The notes beneath the pieces were generated by a model. The model did not search any database. It saw only the letters and a list, made by a program, of their open reading frames with translations, and was not told the DNA's origin. This document shows positions 18,810-29,500 of a stretch of 64,000 bases of DNA, one piece after another. A program made the position numbers and the translations under genes. Position 1 is the first letter of the stretch; each line of letters begins with the position of its first letter. The DNA is taken from NCBI GenBank assembly GCA_035635555.1, contig DASQAT010000013.1:1-64000 (forward strand), given 5' to 3'. This DNA is from Candidatus Dormiibacterota bacterium. GTDB taxonomy: Bacteria > Acidobacteriota > Polarisedimenticolia > Gp22-AA2.

Positions 18810-20582
18810 TCAGGACAGCGACGAGGCCTTGGGGAGCGCCTCGATTCGTCTACTCAGTTCGAGTTTCAGGCGGGAGAGGTCGTCCTTCTCCTCAGACATC
18901 CCCGCGGTTTCCAGCCGCTTCTGTATGTCGCCCAACTGTCGCTTCAGTCGCGACTCGCGCAGGCCTAAAAGGCACGCGCGCCCTTCTTCCGGGGTCGCGG
19001 GGGGATAATTCAGCGCCGCGACCCTGGTGATGATGTCCCGGGCGTCGTCGCTCACAAGGGACGCCACCCGAGGATAAGTCACGTTTTCTCCTTTGACCAC
19101 CAGCTCGCGGATCGTCTTCAGCACTTCCGCGATCCGGCTGATCTCGAGATCACCGTCTTCGATCTCGTCCAGGACCAGCCTGCGCACGTCCTCCGAATCC
19201 ATCACGGACCTCAAGAGACGCGACTCCGCTTCGCTCACGATCCAGGCCCCGCGCGCCGAAGCAAGCGCCTCGGGCTTCAGCCCCTTGCGGCGCTGACGCA
19301 CGGCGTCCTGCAGCTCCTGCAGGACCAGCCGGTCTTCGATGCCCAGGACCTCCGCGATCATCTCAACGTGCCCCGCGCGGCGCACCGGGTTGTCCATGCG
19401 CGCCAGGAAAGGGAGAATCTCGTTCAGCGCCCCCACCTTGCCGCGCGTTCCCTTGAGGTCGTGACGCGACGCCGTCTCCCGCGTCAGGAACTCGATGTAC
19501 GGGAGTCCCGTCCGGAGCCTCTGGCGGTACGTCTCCGCCCCCTCCTCCCTCACGAACAGGTCCGGGTCCTTCCCCGGCGGCAGCGACACGACGTTCACCT
19601 CGAAGCCGTTCTCGAGCAGGACCTCGATCGACCGGCGCGTCGCCGCCCGGCCCGCCGCGTCCGGATCGAAGCTGACCACGACGCGGTCGGTGAATCTCTT
19701 CAGAAGCCGCACGTGCCCCGTCGTGAAGCCGGTGCCGAGCGTCGCCACGGCGTGCGCCACACCCGCCTGGTGCAGCGCTATGACGTCCATGTACCCCTCG
19801 ACCAGGACGACGTACCCTTCCTTGCGGATGGCCTCCCGGGCGAAGCCGACCCCGTAGAGGTTCTCTCCCTTGCTGAACGCCGGCGTCTCGGGAGAGTTCA
19901 GGTACTTCGGCTCCCCCTCGCCGACGACCCGGCCGCCGAAGCCGATCGTCTCGTCGGCCAGGTTCACGATCGGGAAGATGACCCGGTCGCGGAAGCGGTC
20001 GTACGTCCGGCCGGTGTCCTCCTTCCGCGCCAGGAGACCGGCCAGGGTCGCCTGCCCTTCGGCGATCCCCGCCTTCTCGAGAGACCCCTTCAGGCCGCTC
20101 CAGCCTTCGGGTGCGAAGCCGATCAGGAACCTCTCGATCGTCCCCTGCGAGATCCCCCGGCCCGCCAGGTACCTGCGTCCCTTCTCCCCCGCCGGCCGCT
20201 GGAGCTGGTCGCGGAAGTACGAGAGGGCCCGCCGGTTCACCGCGAGGACCCTGTGGCGTTCGCTGTTTTCCGGGACGACACGCTCGGGCATCGGTATGCC
20301 GTAGCGCGCCGCGAGCATCTTCAGCGCCTCGGGGAATTCCAGTTTTTCATAGAGCATCAGGAACTTGAAGACGTCCCCGCCGGTGCTGCAGCCGAAGCAG
20401 TAGAACAGCTGCTTGTCCGCGTCCACGTAAAAAGACGGAGTCTTTTCGGCGTGGAACGGGCACAGCGCCCGGTACTTCGAGCCGGTGCTCTTCTTCAGAG
20501 GGAGGTAATCCGAAACAATCGAGCACAGGTCGGCCTGCGCCCTGACGGCCTCGACGACATCCGTCTTGTCTCTTCCTCCCAT
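18810..20582 (-). CDS. dnaG: DNA primase DnaG
   Basis: 590 residues from the ATG at 20582, which follows a GGGGGTGGG stretch; the frame opens further upstream only because it overlaps rpsU. The CHC2 zinc finger is intact: Cys41, His44, Cys62 and Cys65 ([11 protein letters not shown] and CFGCSTGGD). The TOPRIM catalytic core follows with [16 protein letters not shown] and [14 protein letters not shown], providing the Glu and DxD metal-binding acids, then a C-terminal helicase-binding helical domain. The enzyme makes RNA primers at the replication fork. It begins 17 bases after the rpsU stop and ends 14 bases before rpoD. Confidence 0.98.
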   Translation of the reverse strand: MGGRDKTDVVEAVRAQADLCSIVSDYLPLKKSTGSKYRALCPFHAEKTPSFYVDADKQLFYCFGCSTGGDVFKFLMLYEKLEFPEALKMLAARYGIPMPERVVPENSERHRVLAVNRRALSYFRDQLQRPAGEKGRRYLAGRGISQGTIERFLIGFAPEGWSGLKGSLEKAGIAEGQATLAGLLARKEDTGRTYDRFRDRVIFPIVNLADETIGFGGRVVGEGEPKYLNSPETPAFSKGENLYGVGFAREAIRKEGYVVLVEGYMDVIALHQAGVAHAVATLGTGFTTGHVRLLKRFTDRVVVSFDPDAAGRAATRRSIEVLLENGFEVNVVSLPPGKDPDLFVREEGAETYRQRLRTGLPYIEFLTRETASRHDLKGTRGKVGALNEILPFLARMDNPVRRAGHVEMIAEVLGIEDRLVLQELQDAVRQRRKGLKPEALASARGAWIVSEAESRLLRSVMDSEDVRRLVLDEIEDGDLEISRIAEVLKTIRELVVKGENVTYPRVASLVSDDARDIITRVAALNYPPATPEEGRACLLGLRESRLKRQLGDIQKRLETAGMSEEKDDLSRLKLELSRRIEALPKASSLS

Positions 20583-20599
20583 CGCGTGCCCACCCCCGG

Positions 20600-20806
20600 T
20601 CACTCGCTGAAGCGTCTTTCCTGGGCCAGTCTCTTCAGCGCCTTCTTCCTGGCGGCCAGCGCCTTGATCTTCCTCTTCTGGCTCGGCTTCAGGTAGTGCT
20701 GGCGCTTCTTCAGCTCCGATAGAACGCCGGACTTCTCGCACTTCCTCTTGAAGCGCCGAAGGGCGTTCTCCAAGGACTCATCCTCGCGTACCCTCACGAG
20801 GGGCAT
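20600..20806 (-). CDS. rpsU: 30S ribosomal protein bS21
   Basis: 68 residues, a normal length, with a GAGGAGGGAG ribosome-binding site. The sequence [20 protein letters not shown] is the family signature, followed by the basic C-terminal helix. bS21 sits near the anti-Shine-Dalgarno end of 16S rRNA and helps mRNA engagement. As first gene of rpsU-dnaG-rpoD it ties initiation of translation, replication and transcription into one transcript, as known from Escherichia coli. A promoter 190 bases upstream gives a long leader. Confidence 0.98.
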   Translation of the reverse strand: MPLVRVREDESLENALRRFKRKCEKSGVLSELKKRQHYLKPSQKRKIKALAARKKALKRLAQERRFSE

Positions 20807-21003
20807 TCAGTAACTCCCTCCTCTCAAAGAATCGTAGGGACGGTCTTTTAGACGAATCACGCCGGGCTCCGGATACACCCAACCGGGCGCCCGCTGCAGG
20901 CCGGATCGCCCGCCGAGTAACCCCTTCGCTTAAAATAATGCCGATCCGTGGAAGTACTTGGACCGACATAGGATTACCAAAGCCCACAGACCAACGCATG
21001 CTT
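20807..21003 (-). other. Long untranslated leader of the rpsU operon
   Basis: About 190 bases separate the predicted transcription start (near 20997) from the rpsU start. The open frames here are not protein-like. The segment contains GC-rich stretches capable of folding and an AT-rich patch (ATTATTTTAAG on the minus strand). I recognise no known riboswitch or ribosomal-protein leader family. Confidence 0.4.
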
Positions 21004-21033
21004 AATATACGAACCATACCCCAGGGTTGTCAA
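21004..21033 (-). promoter_or_regulatory. Sigma-70 promoter of rpsU-dnaG-rpoD
   Basis: On the minus strand TTGACA (21033-21028) is separated by 18 bases from TATATT (21009-21004). The -35 is a perfect match and the -10 has five of six consensus bases. It is the only good promoter in the larB-rpsU gap and faces the operon. Confidence 0.8.
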
Positions 21034-21118
21034 GAAACTGGCCAGAGAAAGGCCAAAAATCTTGCAGATAGTCTTAAGGGGTGGGAGGGAAATCAGCGTG
21101 GGCGTGTTTGATACTGCC

Positions 21119-21889
21119 TTACATCTTATTGGAGTGATTCTCGATATTCAAATTGATATTTGAGGCGGCATATCCGGCTCCGAACCCGTTGTCTATGTTG
21201 ACCACGAGCAGACCGGCCGCGCAGGAGTTGAGCATCCCCATGAGGGCCGCCACTCCCTTGATTCCGGTGCCATAGCCGACACTGGTCGGCACTCCTATCA
21301 CCGGCACATCGACCAGGCTGGCCACGATGCTTGGGAGGGCCCCCTCCATACCGGCCACGACTATGATCACCCGGGCGCGGAGCAGTTCATTTTTGTGATC
21401 GAGCAGCCGGTGCAGGCCGGCGATGCCGACGTCGTACACCCGCACGACGTCGTTCCCGAGGATCTCGGCGGTCACCGCCGCTTCTTCGGCAACCGGCAGG
21501 TCGGACGTCCCGGCGGCCAGGACCAGGATCCCGGGCCGGGTCTTCTTGGGGCCGGGCACCTCCAGGGTGATGGCCCGCGCCTGCTGGTGGTAGCGCGCTC
21601 CCCGGTAGCGCCTCCTTACCTTCTTGTAGACATCCGGCGTGACCCGTGTGACCAGCACCGGCTGTCTCTTCGACGCCACCCGCCCCATGATGGCGACGAT
21701 CTGCGGCACGCTCTTCCCCTCCCCGAAGATCACCTCGGGGAAGCCGCGGCGCAGCTGTCGGTGGTTGTCCACCTTGGCGAAGCCGAGGTCCTCGTAGGGC
21801 AACAGCCTGAGACGCCTGAGCGCCTCGTCCGGCTTCATCCTGCCGGCGCGGACGCGCTCGAGGATCTTCTTCAGCTCGACGGTGTTCAG
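21119..21889 (-). CDS. larB: LarB: nickel-pincer cofactor (pyridinium biscarboxylic acid mononucleotide) synthase
   Basis: 256 residues if translated from a CTG at 21889-21887. LarB carboxylates nicotinic acid adenine dinucleotide and releases the mononucleotide that LarE and LarC convert to the nickel pincer cofactor of lactate racemase-like enzymes. The protein has the LarB N-terminus (ELKKILERVRAG, LPYEDLGFAKVDNHR, GFPEVIFGEGK) and the PurE-like C-terminal domain (LVLAAGTSDLPVAEEAA, VVAGMEGALPSIVASL, IGVPTSVGYG, NIDNGFGAGYAA). No ATG lies upstream of the conserved N-terminus at a sensible place. The CTG has GGGAGG five bases upstream, and a TATAAT -10 just before that. An in-frame GTG at 21934 lacks a ribosome-binding site. 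larC and larE are not in the window. Confidence 0.88.
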   Translation of the reverse strand: MNTVELKKILERVRAGRMKPDEALRRLRLLPYEDLGFAKVDNHRQLRRGFPEVIFGEGKSVPQIVAIMGRVASKRQPVLVTRVTPDVYKKVRRRYRGARYHQQARAITLEVPGPKKTRPGILVLAAGTSDLPVAEEAAVTAEILGNDVVRVYDVGIAGLHRLLDHKNELLRARVIIVVAGMEGALPSIVASLVDVPVIGVPTSVGYGTGIKGVAALMGMLNSCAAGLLVVNIDNGFGAGYAASNINLNIENHSNKM

Positions 21890-21916
21890 GGTCGCCTCCC
21901 GGAGACTGCGATTATA
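21887..21916 (-). promoter_or_regulatory. larB start region: TATAAT -10 box, GGGAGG ribosome-binding site, putative CTG start
   Basis: On the minus strand, a perfect TATAAT (21916-21911) is followed by 10 bases, then GGGAGG (21900-21895), 5 bases, then CTG (21889-21887). A transcript starting about seven bases after the -10 box would contain the ribosome-binding site but not the upstream GTG candidate at 21934, which supports the CTG start. No good -35 hexamer is visible. Confidence 0.55.
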
Positions 21917-21986
21917 TCCGCGGGGACGATGCACCGTGTAACCGGCCCCCTTTAAGGGGCGTTTGAACGGTAGAGGTGAGCGGAGT

Positions 21987-23183
21987 ATGTTACAGGATAT
22001 GAAGCGTCGGACCGCCTGGGTCGCGGGCATCATCGTCGTGACCGCCGTGGGAGCGCTGGCCGCGCTGTCCCTGGGTGGAGGGCGGGGCAAAGCCGGGACT
22101 GCAAAGTATGAAACCGTCAAGGTCGAGCGGGGCAAGATCGTGGCGAAGGTGACCGCTTCGGGGACCCTGTCGGCCCTGGTCACGGTGCAGGTCGGGACGC
22201 AGGTCTCGGGACGGATCCAGGACCTGTACGTCGACTTCAACAGCCCGGTCCACAAGGGAGAGGTGCTGGCGAAGATCGACCCGCAGTTCTTCAAGGCGGC
22301 CGTCGAGCAGGCGAAGGCGAACCTGGTGGCCGCCGAGGGGAACCTCGCCAAGGCCAAGGCGCAGGCCGCCGACGCCCACAGGCAGTACGTGCGCGCCAAG
22401 TCCCTCGTCGAGCAGGGACAGCTGATCGCCCAGTCGGACCTCGACACTGCGGACGCCAACGCCCAGGCGGCCGACGCGCAGGTCCAGGCGATGGACGGGC
22501 AGGTGGCGCAGGCGCGGGCCACCCTGTATCAGGCGGACGTCAATCTGGGCTACACCACCATCACGTCGTCGATCGACGGCACCGTGATCTCGCGCAACGT
22601 GGATGTCGGCCAGACGGTAGCCGCGTCGCTGCAGGCCCCGACGCTGTTCACCATTGCGCAGGACCTCAAGAAGATGCAGGTCGACACCAACGTCTCCGAG
22701 GCGGACGTCGGCAAGCTGAGCCCCGGCATGCGCACGAGCTTCAACGTGGACGCTTTTCCGGGGGAAAACTTCAAGGGAGTGATCCGGCAGATCCGCAACT
22801 CGCCGCAGTCGGTGCAGAACGTGGTGACCTACGACGCCGTCATCGACGTGGACAATCCCGACCTGCGGCTCCGGCCGGGGATGACCGCCAACGTCACCTT
22901 CACGTATGCCGAGAAGGACGACGCCCTCAGGTTCCCGAACGCCGCCCTGCGCTTCCGGCCGCCGGCCGAGATCGCCGCGAAGGCCCCCCGCCCCGAGCGC
23001 GACCGTCGCGTCCTCTGGGTGCTGCGCGATGGGGCGCCCGTCCCCGTCGCCATCAAGACCGGTCTCTCGGACGGCAGCGTGACCGAGATCGCCGACGGAG
23101 ACCTGCAGGAAGGGGACGCCCTGGTCACCGAAGCGGTGACACCCGGAAGCGGCGTGCCGCCGGCCTTCCGGCGGCCTCTGTAG
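21987..23183 (+). CDS. MacA-type periplasmic adaptor of an ABC exporter
   Basis: 398 residues from the ATG at 21987, behind an AGGTGAGCGG ribosome-binding site; an ATG at 21999 is an alternative. The membrane anchor (TAWVAGIIVVTAVGALAAL) is followed by split lipoyl motifs (GTQVSGRIQDLYVDFNSPVH and SSIDGTVISRNVDVGQTVAA), an Ala/Gln-rich helical hairpin at about residues 105-190, and beta-barrel domains. MacA adaptors form a hexamer that bridges a MacB-like transporter to an outer-membrane channel and stimulate its ATPase. The ATP-binding and permease subunits are encoded directly downstream in separate genes. Confidence 0.92.
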   Translation: MLQDMKRRTAWVAGIIVVTAVGALAALSLGGGRGKAGTAKYETVKVERGKIVAKVTASGTLSALVTVQVGTQVSGRIQDLYVDFNSPVHKGEVLAKIDPQFFKAAVEQAKANLVAAEGNLAKAKAQAADAHRQYVRAKSLVEQGQLIAQSDLDTADANAQAADAQVQAMDGQVAQARATLYQADVNLGYTTITSSIDGTVISRNVDVGQTVAASLQAPTLFTIAQDLKKMQVDTNVSEADVGKLSPGMRTSFNVDAFPGENFKGVIRQIRNSPQSVQNVVTYDAVIDVDNPDLRLRPGMTANVTFTYAEKDDALRFPNAALRFRPPAEIAAKAPRPERDRRVLWVLRDGAPVPVAIKTGLSDGSVTEIADGDLQEGDALVTEAVTPGSGVPPAFRRPL

Positions 23184-23193
23184 GACTGCGGCC

Positions 23194-23939
23194 ATGGCGA
23201 CCCGACCGCTCATCAGGCTTGAGAACGTCACCAAGGTCTACCACGCCGGCGAGGTCGAGGTCCGGGCGCTAGCCGGCGTCTCCCTGGTCGTCGAGGCAGG
23301 CGAGTTCGTGTCGATCATGGGGGCGTCCGGCTCCGGAAAATCGACACTGATGCATCTCATCGGCTGCCTCGACCGACCGACCTCCGGTCAGTACCTGCTC
23401 GAAGGGCGCGAGGTCTCGGGGCTGAACCGCAACGCCCTCGCCGAAGTCCGCAACCGCACCATGGGGTTCGTGTTCCAGAGCTTCAATCTTCTATCCCGCA
23501 CCAGCGCCGTGGAGAACGTCGAGCTGCCGCTGGTCTATGCCGGCGTGCCGGGGGCCGAGCGCCGGCGCCGCGCCATCGAGGCGCTGCGCCAGGTCGGCCT
23601 CGGGGATCGGCTCGAGCACCATCCGGGCCAGATGTCGGGGGGGCAGCAGCAGCGCGTGGCGATCGCGCGCGCCCTCGTGGGGGACCCGAGGCTGTTGCTG
23701 GCCGACGAGCCGACCGGCAACCTCGACTCGAAGACCAGCAGCGAGGTGATGGCCCTTCTGCGCGGGTTGAGCGAGGCGGGGCTGACCGTCGTCCTGGTCA
23801 CGCACGCTCCGGACATCGCCACCTGGACCTCGCGCGTCCTCAACCTGAAGGACGGCCTCATCCTGTCGGACCAGAGGCAGGCCCCGGTGACTCCCGGTGC
23901 GCCCGCGCCCGCCGCCGCCCGCCCTGTCGAGGTCGTCCC

Positions 23940-23943
<4 letters not shown>
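23194..23943 (+). CDS. ABC transporter ATP-binding protein, MacB/LolD type
   Basis: 249 residues. The Walker A motif is GASGSGKSTL, the Q-loop is in FVFQSFNLL, the ABC signature is MSGGQQQRVAIARAL, Walker B is LLLADEPTGNLDS and the switch His is in LVTHAPDIA. It belongs to the mechanotransmission (MacB/LolD/FtsE) branch by the RTSAVENVELPLVYAGV segment. It powers export together with the permease whose start codon overlaps this stop by four bases. The last 25 residues are Pro/Ala-rich and unlike the family. Confidence 0.95.
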
Positions 23944-25169
<1,226 letters not shown>

Positions 25170-25183
25170 TCTCTCCGAGCCGG

Positions 25184-25199
25184 CCTGTCTAGAGACAGG
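25184..25199 (+). terminator. Possible weak terminator hairpin after the ABC permease gene
   Basis: CCTGTCT and AGACAGG form a 7-bp inverted repeat around two bases, starting 14 bases after the permease stop and followed by AGCCTTCCCTT. The stem is short and the T-run poor. The remaining 25200-25356 shows no other feature. Confidence 0.35.
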
Positions 25200-25356
25200 A
25201 GCCTTCCCTTACCAGCTCTGCAGCGTTACATGTCTAGTCCCGGCAACGCCCAAAGTCCTCATTGGGTTATCCGTCGGCCTTGAGGGGTCCGCGTCTCGCC
25301 CAAGCGCCTCTTATGCCGCGTGGACCGGAGCGCTCCGCGCGGAGGGTCACGTCGGC

Positions 25357-25959
25357 CTAAGCCCCGCTTGGCGAGCGCGGACTCGCGCAGCGCACCTTAT
25401 TTTCACTCCCTCGCTGTGATGCGGCATCCGTTGGCGCCTGGCCGCCTCTTACCAGGCCGAGTGCGTGAGCCTCTACCTCAAAGCATGGAAGATCATCATA
25501 ACGGTCCGCGGTGTCTTGATCCAAGTAACGACCATCGACCGGCGATACCGGTGCCGGACATTTTGTTGCGGTTCCGAGAGGGAGCACAACGGTCACGATG
25601 GCGCCCGGTGCTAGGACGCTCTCGTCCAAAACATTCCCCCCTTCGGTGTGTCGAATGAAGGGCGCCTCTTGGGCTGACCCAAAAAGAATCTTGAGCTTCA
25701 AGCGAGAAACACGAATGGTACCGGTCGGATCATCGAGTACGTCTGTAACAATGGACTGGCGAAAAGGTGAGGATGTCAGTTGAAACATTTCAAATGGATC
25801 CATGTGAACGACCCGCAGCTTCGCAGAAGTGGTTTCGGCATCAATCGACGATCTCCGTCGGACAGCGGAACCGCACGACAGAGCCAACGCAGCGCCAACG
25901 AGCACCGCCAACAACTGCCGTGAGAGCAGACGTCTCCACATTTGTTTCACGATCGGCAT
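25357..25959 (-). CDS. Small putative lipoprotein encoded directly behind the RHS protein
   Basis: I chose the ATG at 25959-25957 (200 residues), one base after the stop of the giant RHS gene, which fits translational coupling. The N-terminus has basic residues, a hydrophobic core (LLAVLVGAALALSC) and a lipobox ending in Cys29. The mature part is beta-rich and recognised by no family I know: LRVVHMDPFEMFQL, IVTDVLDDPTGTIRVSRLKLKILFG, GAIVTVVLPLGTATKC. The last 40 residues are less protein-like. Genes in this position behind RHS or polymorphic-toxin proteins often encode immunity proteins; a lipoprotein would imply protection in the periplasm. That role is inference from position only. Confidence 0.55.
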   Translation of the reverse strand: MPIVKQMWRRLLSRQLLAVLVGAALALSCGSAVRRRSSIDAETTSAKLRVVHMDPFEMFQLTSSPFRQSIVTDVLDDPTGTIRVSRLKLKILFGSAQEAPFIRHTEGGNVLDESVLAPGAIVTVVLPLGTATKCPAPVSPVDGRYLDQDTADRYDDLPCFEVEAHALGLVRGGQAPTDAASQRGSENKVRCASPRSPSGA

Positions 25960-25960
25960 G

Positions 25961-26566
25961 TTACGGTGTGCTCGACACATCGACGATGTGTTGCGGTTGG
26001 CGGCTCGTAGGTAACGGTGCGTTGAGGTTGATTGGGGTGACCAATTCGGTGGTGACGTTGAGTGTGTGTGATGGATCGTTACCAACGCCCATCCTGAGCG
26101 TTGCCCCGTACAACATTCCTCCACCAATGTTCGGAGTGGGGTAGGTGATCTCTGGACCGATTTCCGTAGTCAAGGACGAAGCAAAGCTGTGTGCTCCAGC
26201 CATCCCCTGCGCCGTAGCAAGCGCCTCAATGGTTGCGTGGGCGACTGCATTGGGAGCTGTTGCCGCGCTTTGATTACTCGGATTATCTAAGAGATTAACA
26301 TCCCCAAAATCGATCGTCTGCTGTCCAGCCCCTGTGGATGCATCGAAATCCACGTTGGCATCCCCGCTGACAGTGTTGATCTGGATGTTCTCCTTGCCCT
26401 CAATAGCCTGATAGAGCTGAGCGTTGGCACCGCTGAGGCCTCGCTGCGACGGCGCTTTGCCATCGAACCGGACGTGTCCCTTCTTGTCATACTTCAGCTT
26501 CCACCCTGTTTTCTTCGAGAGGTTCTTCAAATAGTCAGCCTTGTTGGTCCCGGACGCTGTGATCGT
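25961..26566 (-). other. RHS C-terminal tip domain after the DPLGL motif
   Basis: This is the last 201 residues of the RHS protein. It opens TITASGTNKADYLKNLSKKTG, continues with acidic/Asn-rich stretches and then VAHATIEALATAQGMAGAH, an H-x3-E-x11-H arrangement that could bind metal, and ends in a beta-rich segment. I recognise no toxin family with certainty. The motif resembles tips of acidobacterial RHS proteins as I remember them, but this needs a profile search. Confidence 0.5.
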
Positions 26567-29500
26567 GAGCCCGAGGGGATCTATATACCTGAGAGGATTA
26601 TTGAGAGTGTACGTGTAGCGATTCCAGGATTGCGGATTGCCAAGATTCCCTCCCACCGGATCGACGCTCATAAATCTTCCGAGCGACGACCCATAGTACC
26701 TAGCCAACATGTAGTCCAGCCCGTCGGGGTTTTCCGTCAACGCGCTTTCGACGTCGCGTTCGTGGCCCGTAAATTTGTTGTTGTCGGAAGAGACTCGGAC
26801 GGGCAGCGGCTTCTCGTCGCCGAAGGGCATGTAGTGGTGCGTGCTCACCACGTTTCCGGATGAGTCCGTGACCACGCGCGGGCTGCCCAGATGGTCGGCG
26901 TGGAAGAACAGCCAGCGCGGAGACGCCGCTGGGCTGGCGGCGCCGCCAGGGCCGCCGCTGCTCCCCACCAGAGCTCCGATCGACCGATAGGGCGCCGTCA
27001 TCTGAGCATCGGCCGGGTCCGACGCACTTCCTGGGGACGGGCCGGCCTGGGCCATGTGAGGCAACGAGTCGTCGGGTTCCCTAAGCTCCGACATCTCGTC
27101 GTCGCACGCAATGTCGCCCAGGTTGTCGGGATCGTAGCGTTCAGAGTAAGTCCCCGAGCAGCTTGTGCCCGAACAGGTGCAGGTTCCGACCGCGCAGTAA
27201 TTTGGCCAGCCCGCGTTCTCAACTGAATAGGCGGACTCCTGGGTCCCTCTGATCGCGGTCACCACGTAATAATATATCTTCTGCAGCTGCTGGGTGTCCC
27301 CGTCCGAGGTCAAGGGGTACGACACTCCAAAGTCGACAATCTTGCAGGTTCCACCGGGACTTGTGGTGCATGGCGCTTGCTGCGGGTCGTTGAGGGTCGG
27401 AGCCCCTCCGGTTGCTCCGCTCTGGATGCCGCACCTCCTCGAGCCTCCGAGGCAGTCGGTCAGCGTCGTATCCGGGCTTTGGTTCGTCAGCGTCGCGATC
27501 CATGTGTAAGGGCCGCCGCTGACCGTGCTCCGGTAAATCTTGTAGCCCGTGATGCCCTCGTCGGTCGGATTCGGGCACCAGCGCAGATAGATGCCACCGC
27601 CCATGGTGGGCACCGTGGGGGCCCATGCCTTCAGGTGCCGGGGCGGCGACAACGGTTGATCGGCGTGCTTGAGGGCCATTCCGGACACCGGCGTCGAGAA
27701 GCTCGTTTCCGAAGTCGACGACGAAGAATCACCCACGGCCTTTACCTTGTAGTAGTAGACAGTGCCGGGGGTGATGTTCTTGTCGTGGAAGAAACGGGTG
27801 TTCCCTGTCTCGCTGACACTTCTCGTGAGGCTGTCCGAGTAGGCGGTCGAGTCGATGCAGAGGGGGGTGTTCGCCGGGTTGCCCGAGCCGACGTTCTTCA
27901 CAATGGCACAGTAGGTTCCGTTTTCACTCGTGGCACGGTAGAGGCGGAAGCCCTGAATGCCGGTCCAGTAGCCCGTTTTCCACTGCAGCTTGATCCCGTC
28001 CATGCTGCGTGGGTTCGGGGAGAGGTTAAAAATGTTTATGCCCTGGCTGACGTTTCCACCATCAGAATTGGCGTCGTTTGTCGTCCAGATCACAGTCTTG
28101 AGGCCCACGGGCTTCGCCGGATAAGTCGCCGACAGTCCGAGAAGTGTGGATGCCGGCGAGAGGTCGGACACCCGACCCTCGTAATCGAACACGGCAACCT
28201 GAAACTGATACTTGATGTTGCCGGAAGACAAGCTCGATTGACCTTGATACCCGCGGGAGTCCCGGGCAAGGTCGCTGAAGTCGTAGGACGTCTGAGTCGG
28301 CCCTAAGGTGATAAATGGTCTGAACGGCTGGCTGCTGCTGAATCCATAAGGCGCCTGCTTGAACAAAACGACCTCGGTCACATACAGGTAGTATCCCGCC
28401 ACCCTGGTCAAGTCAGCGGGGGCCGTCCAGGAGACATGGATGCTGCCGTTGATCGGTACGTTGTTGGCGTCCAGCGCCTGTGCCGCAGTAGGAGCAACGC
28501 TGATTTGGGATGGCTCGGACGTGGTGCATGCGGGGGCGCTCGTGCTCGTCGGATCGATCACGGCCGGCTGGCAGCGCGTACCGCTGCTCGCTGGGTCGTT
28601 GCTCAGTTTGGTCACGTCGAAGTTCGAGGTTGTCCCCGAGACCACGGTCTGCCAATTGCCATTTGCAAAAACCTTGTAGACCGACGACACCATGTTGCAC
28701 ATGTCGTAGTGCGGGTCCGGTGGAAGGGGGTAGATGAACGAGGTCCCCGGGTCCTGAAGAAGGTAGGGGTCCGCAGGAATCGTGAGGCCCCGCGTGCAAG
28801 TTGCTCCTGCCTGGCAATCGGAGTTCTGCACGCAAAAGTTGCCCCCGGGGATGCAGGTCCCCATCTGGATGCAAGAATCCCAGGGAGAGCACTGTGCCGA
28901 ACCAAAGTTTGAGGCGCTGCAACCGGCCTGGGTCATTTCGCACAGGGTGTTCGTCCAGTACGTCGATCCGATGATCTCCTCCGTCAGATGGTTGGCGTCC
29001 GAGTTTCCGCCCCCGCCCACGGCCTTCCTGTAGCGGCGGACGTGATACCCCTGCAGGTAGCTGAGGTCTCCCTTGACATTCGAGGCATCGATTGGATGAT
29101 AAGGCTTCCCTTGAGGCGGGTCCCATCTCATTGAAACGTAGGGGGTGTTCGGTCCATTGGGGACCGTGCACTCACGGTAATTCCTGGGTGGAGAAGCCGG
29201 AATCGCCAGGGCCGTCTCGGAGAAGCCCGACTCGTTTCCGTTGATGTCCCGGGACGTCACCGCGTAATCCCAGGCAAGATTGTTCGGAACGTTCGAGTCC
29301 GTGTACTGGAGAGGATTTGCGGTTTTCGGTATTGAGTCCACCTGCTGGAAGGCGCCGCAGGATGGTTCCGCGTTCAGCTTCCGGTAGATCACGTACGAAC
29401 TGATTGACGACGTGTCCGCCGGGGCCTGGAAGCGGACTATGGCCTGGCCGTTGCCGGCGGATAGTCGCAGCTTGCCCGGTGGCACCGGGAGAGAGGTAGA

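Noticed and set aside
20778-21017. Possible 79-residue gene overlapping the start of rpsU
   Set aside because: It begins inside the promoter region and runs into rpsU out of frame; composition is unremarkable and there is no ribosome-binding site.
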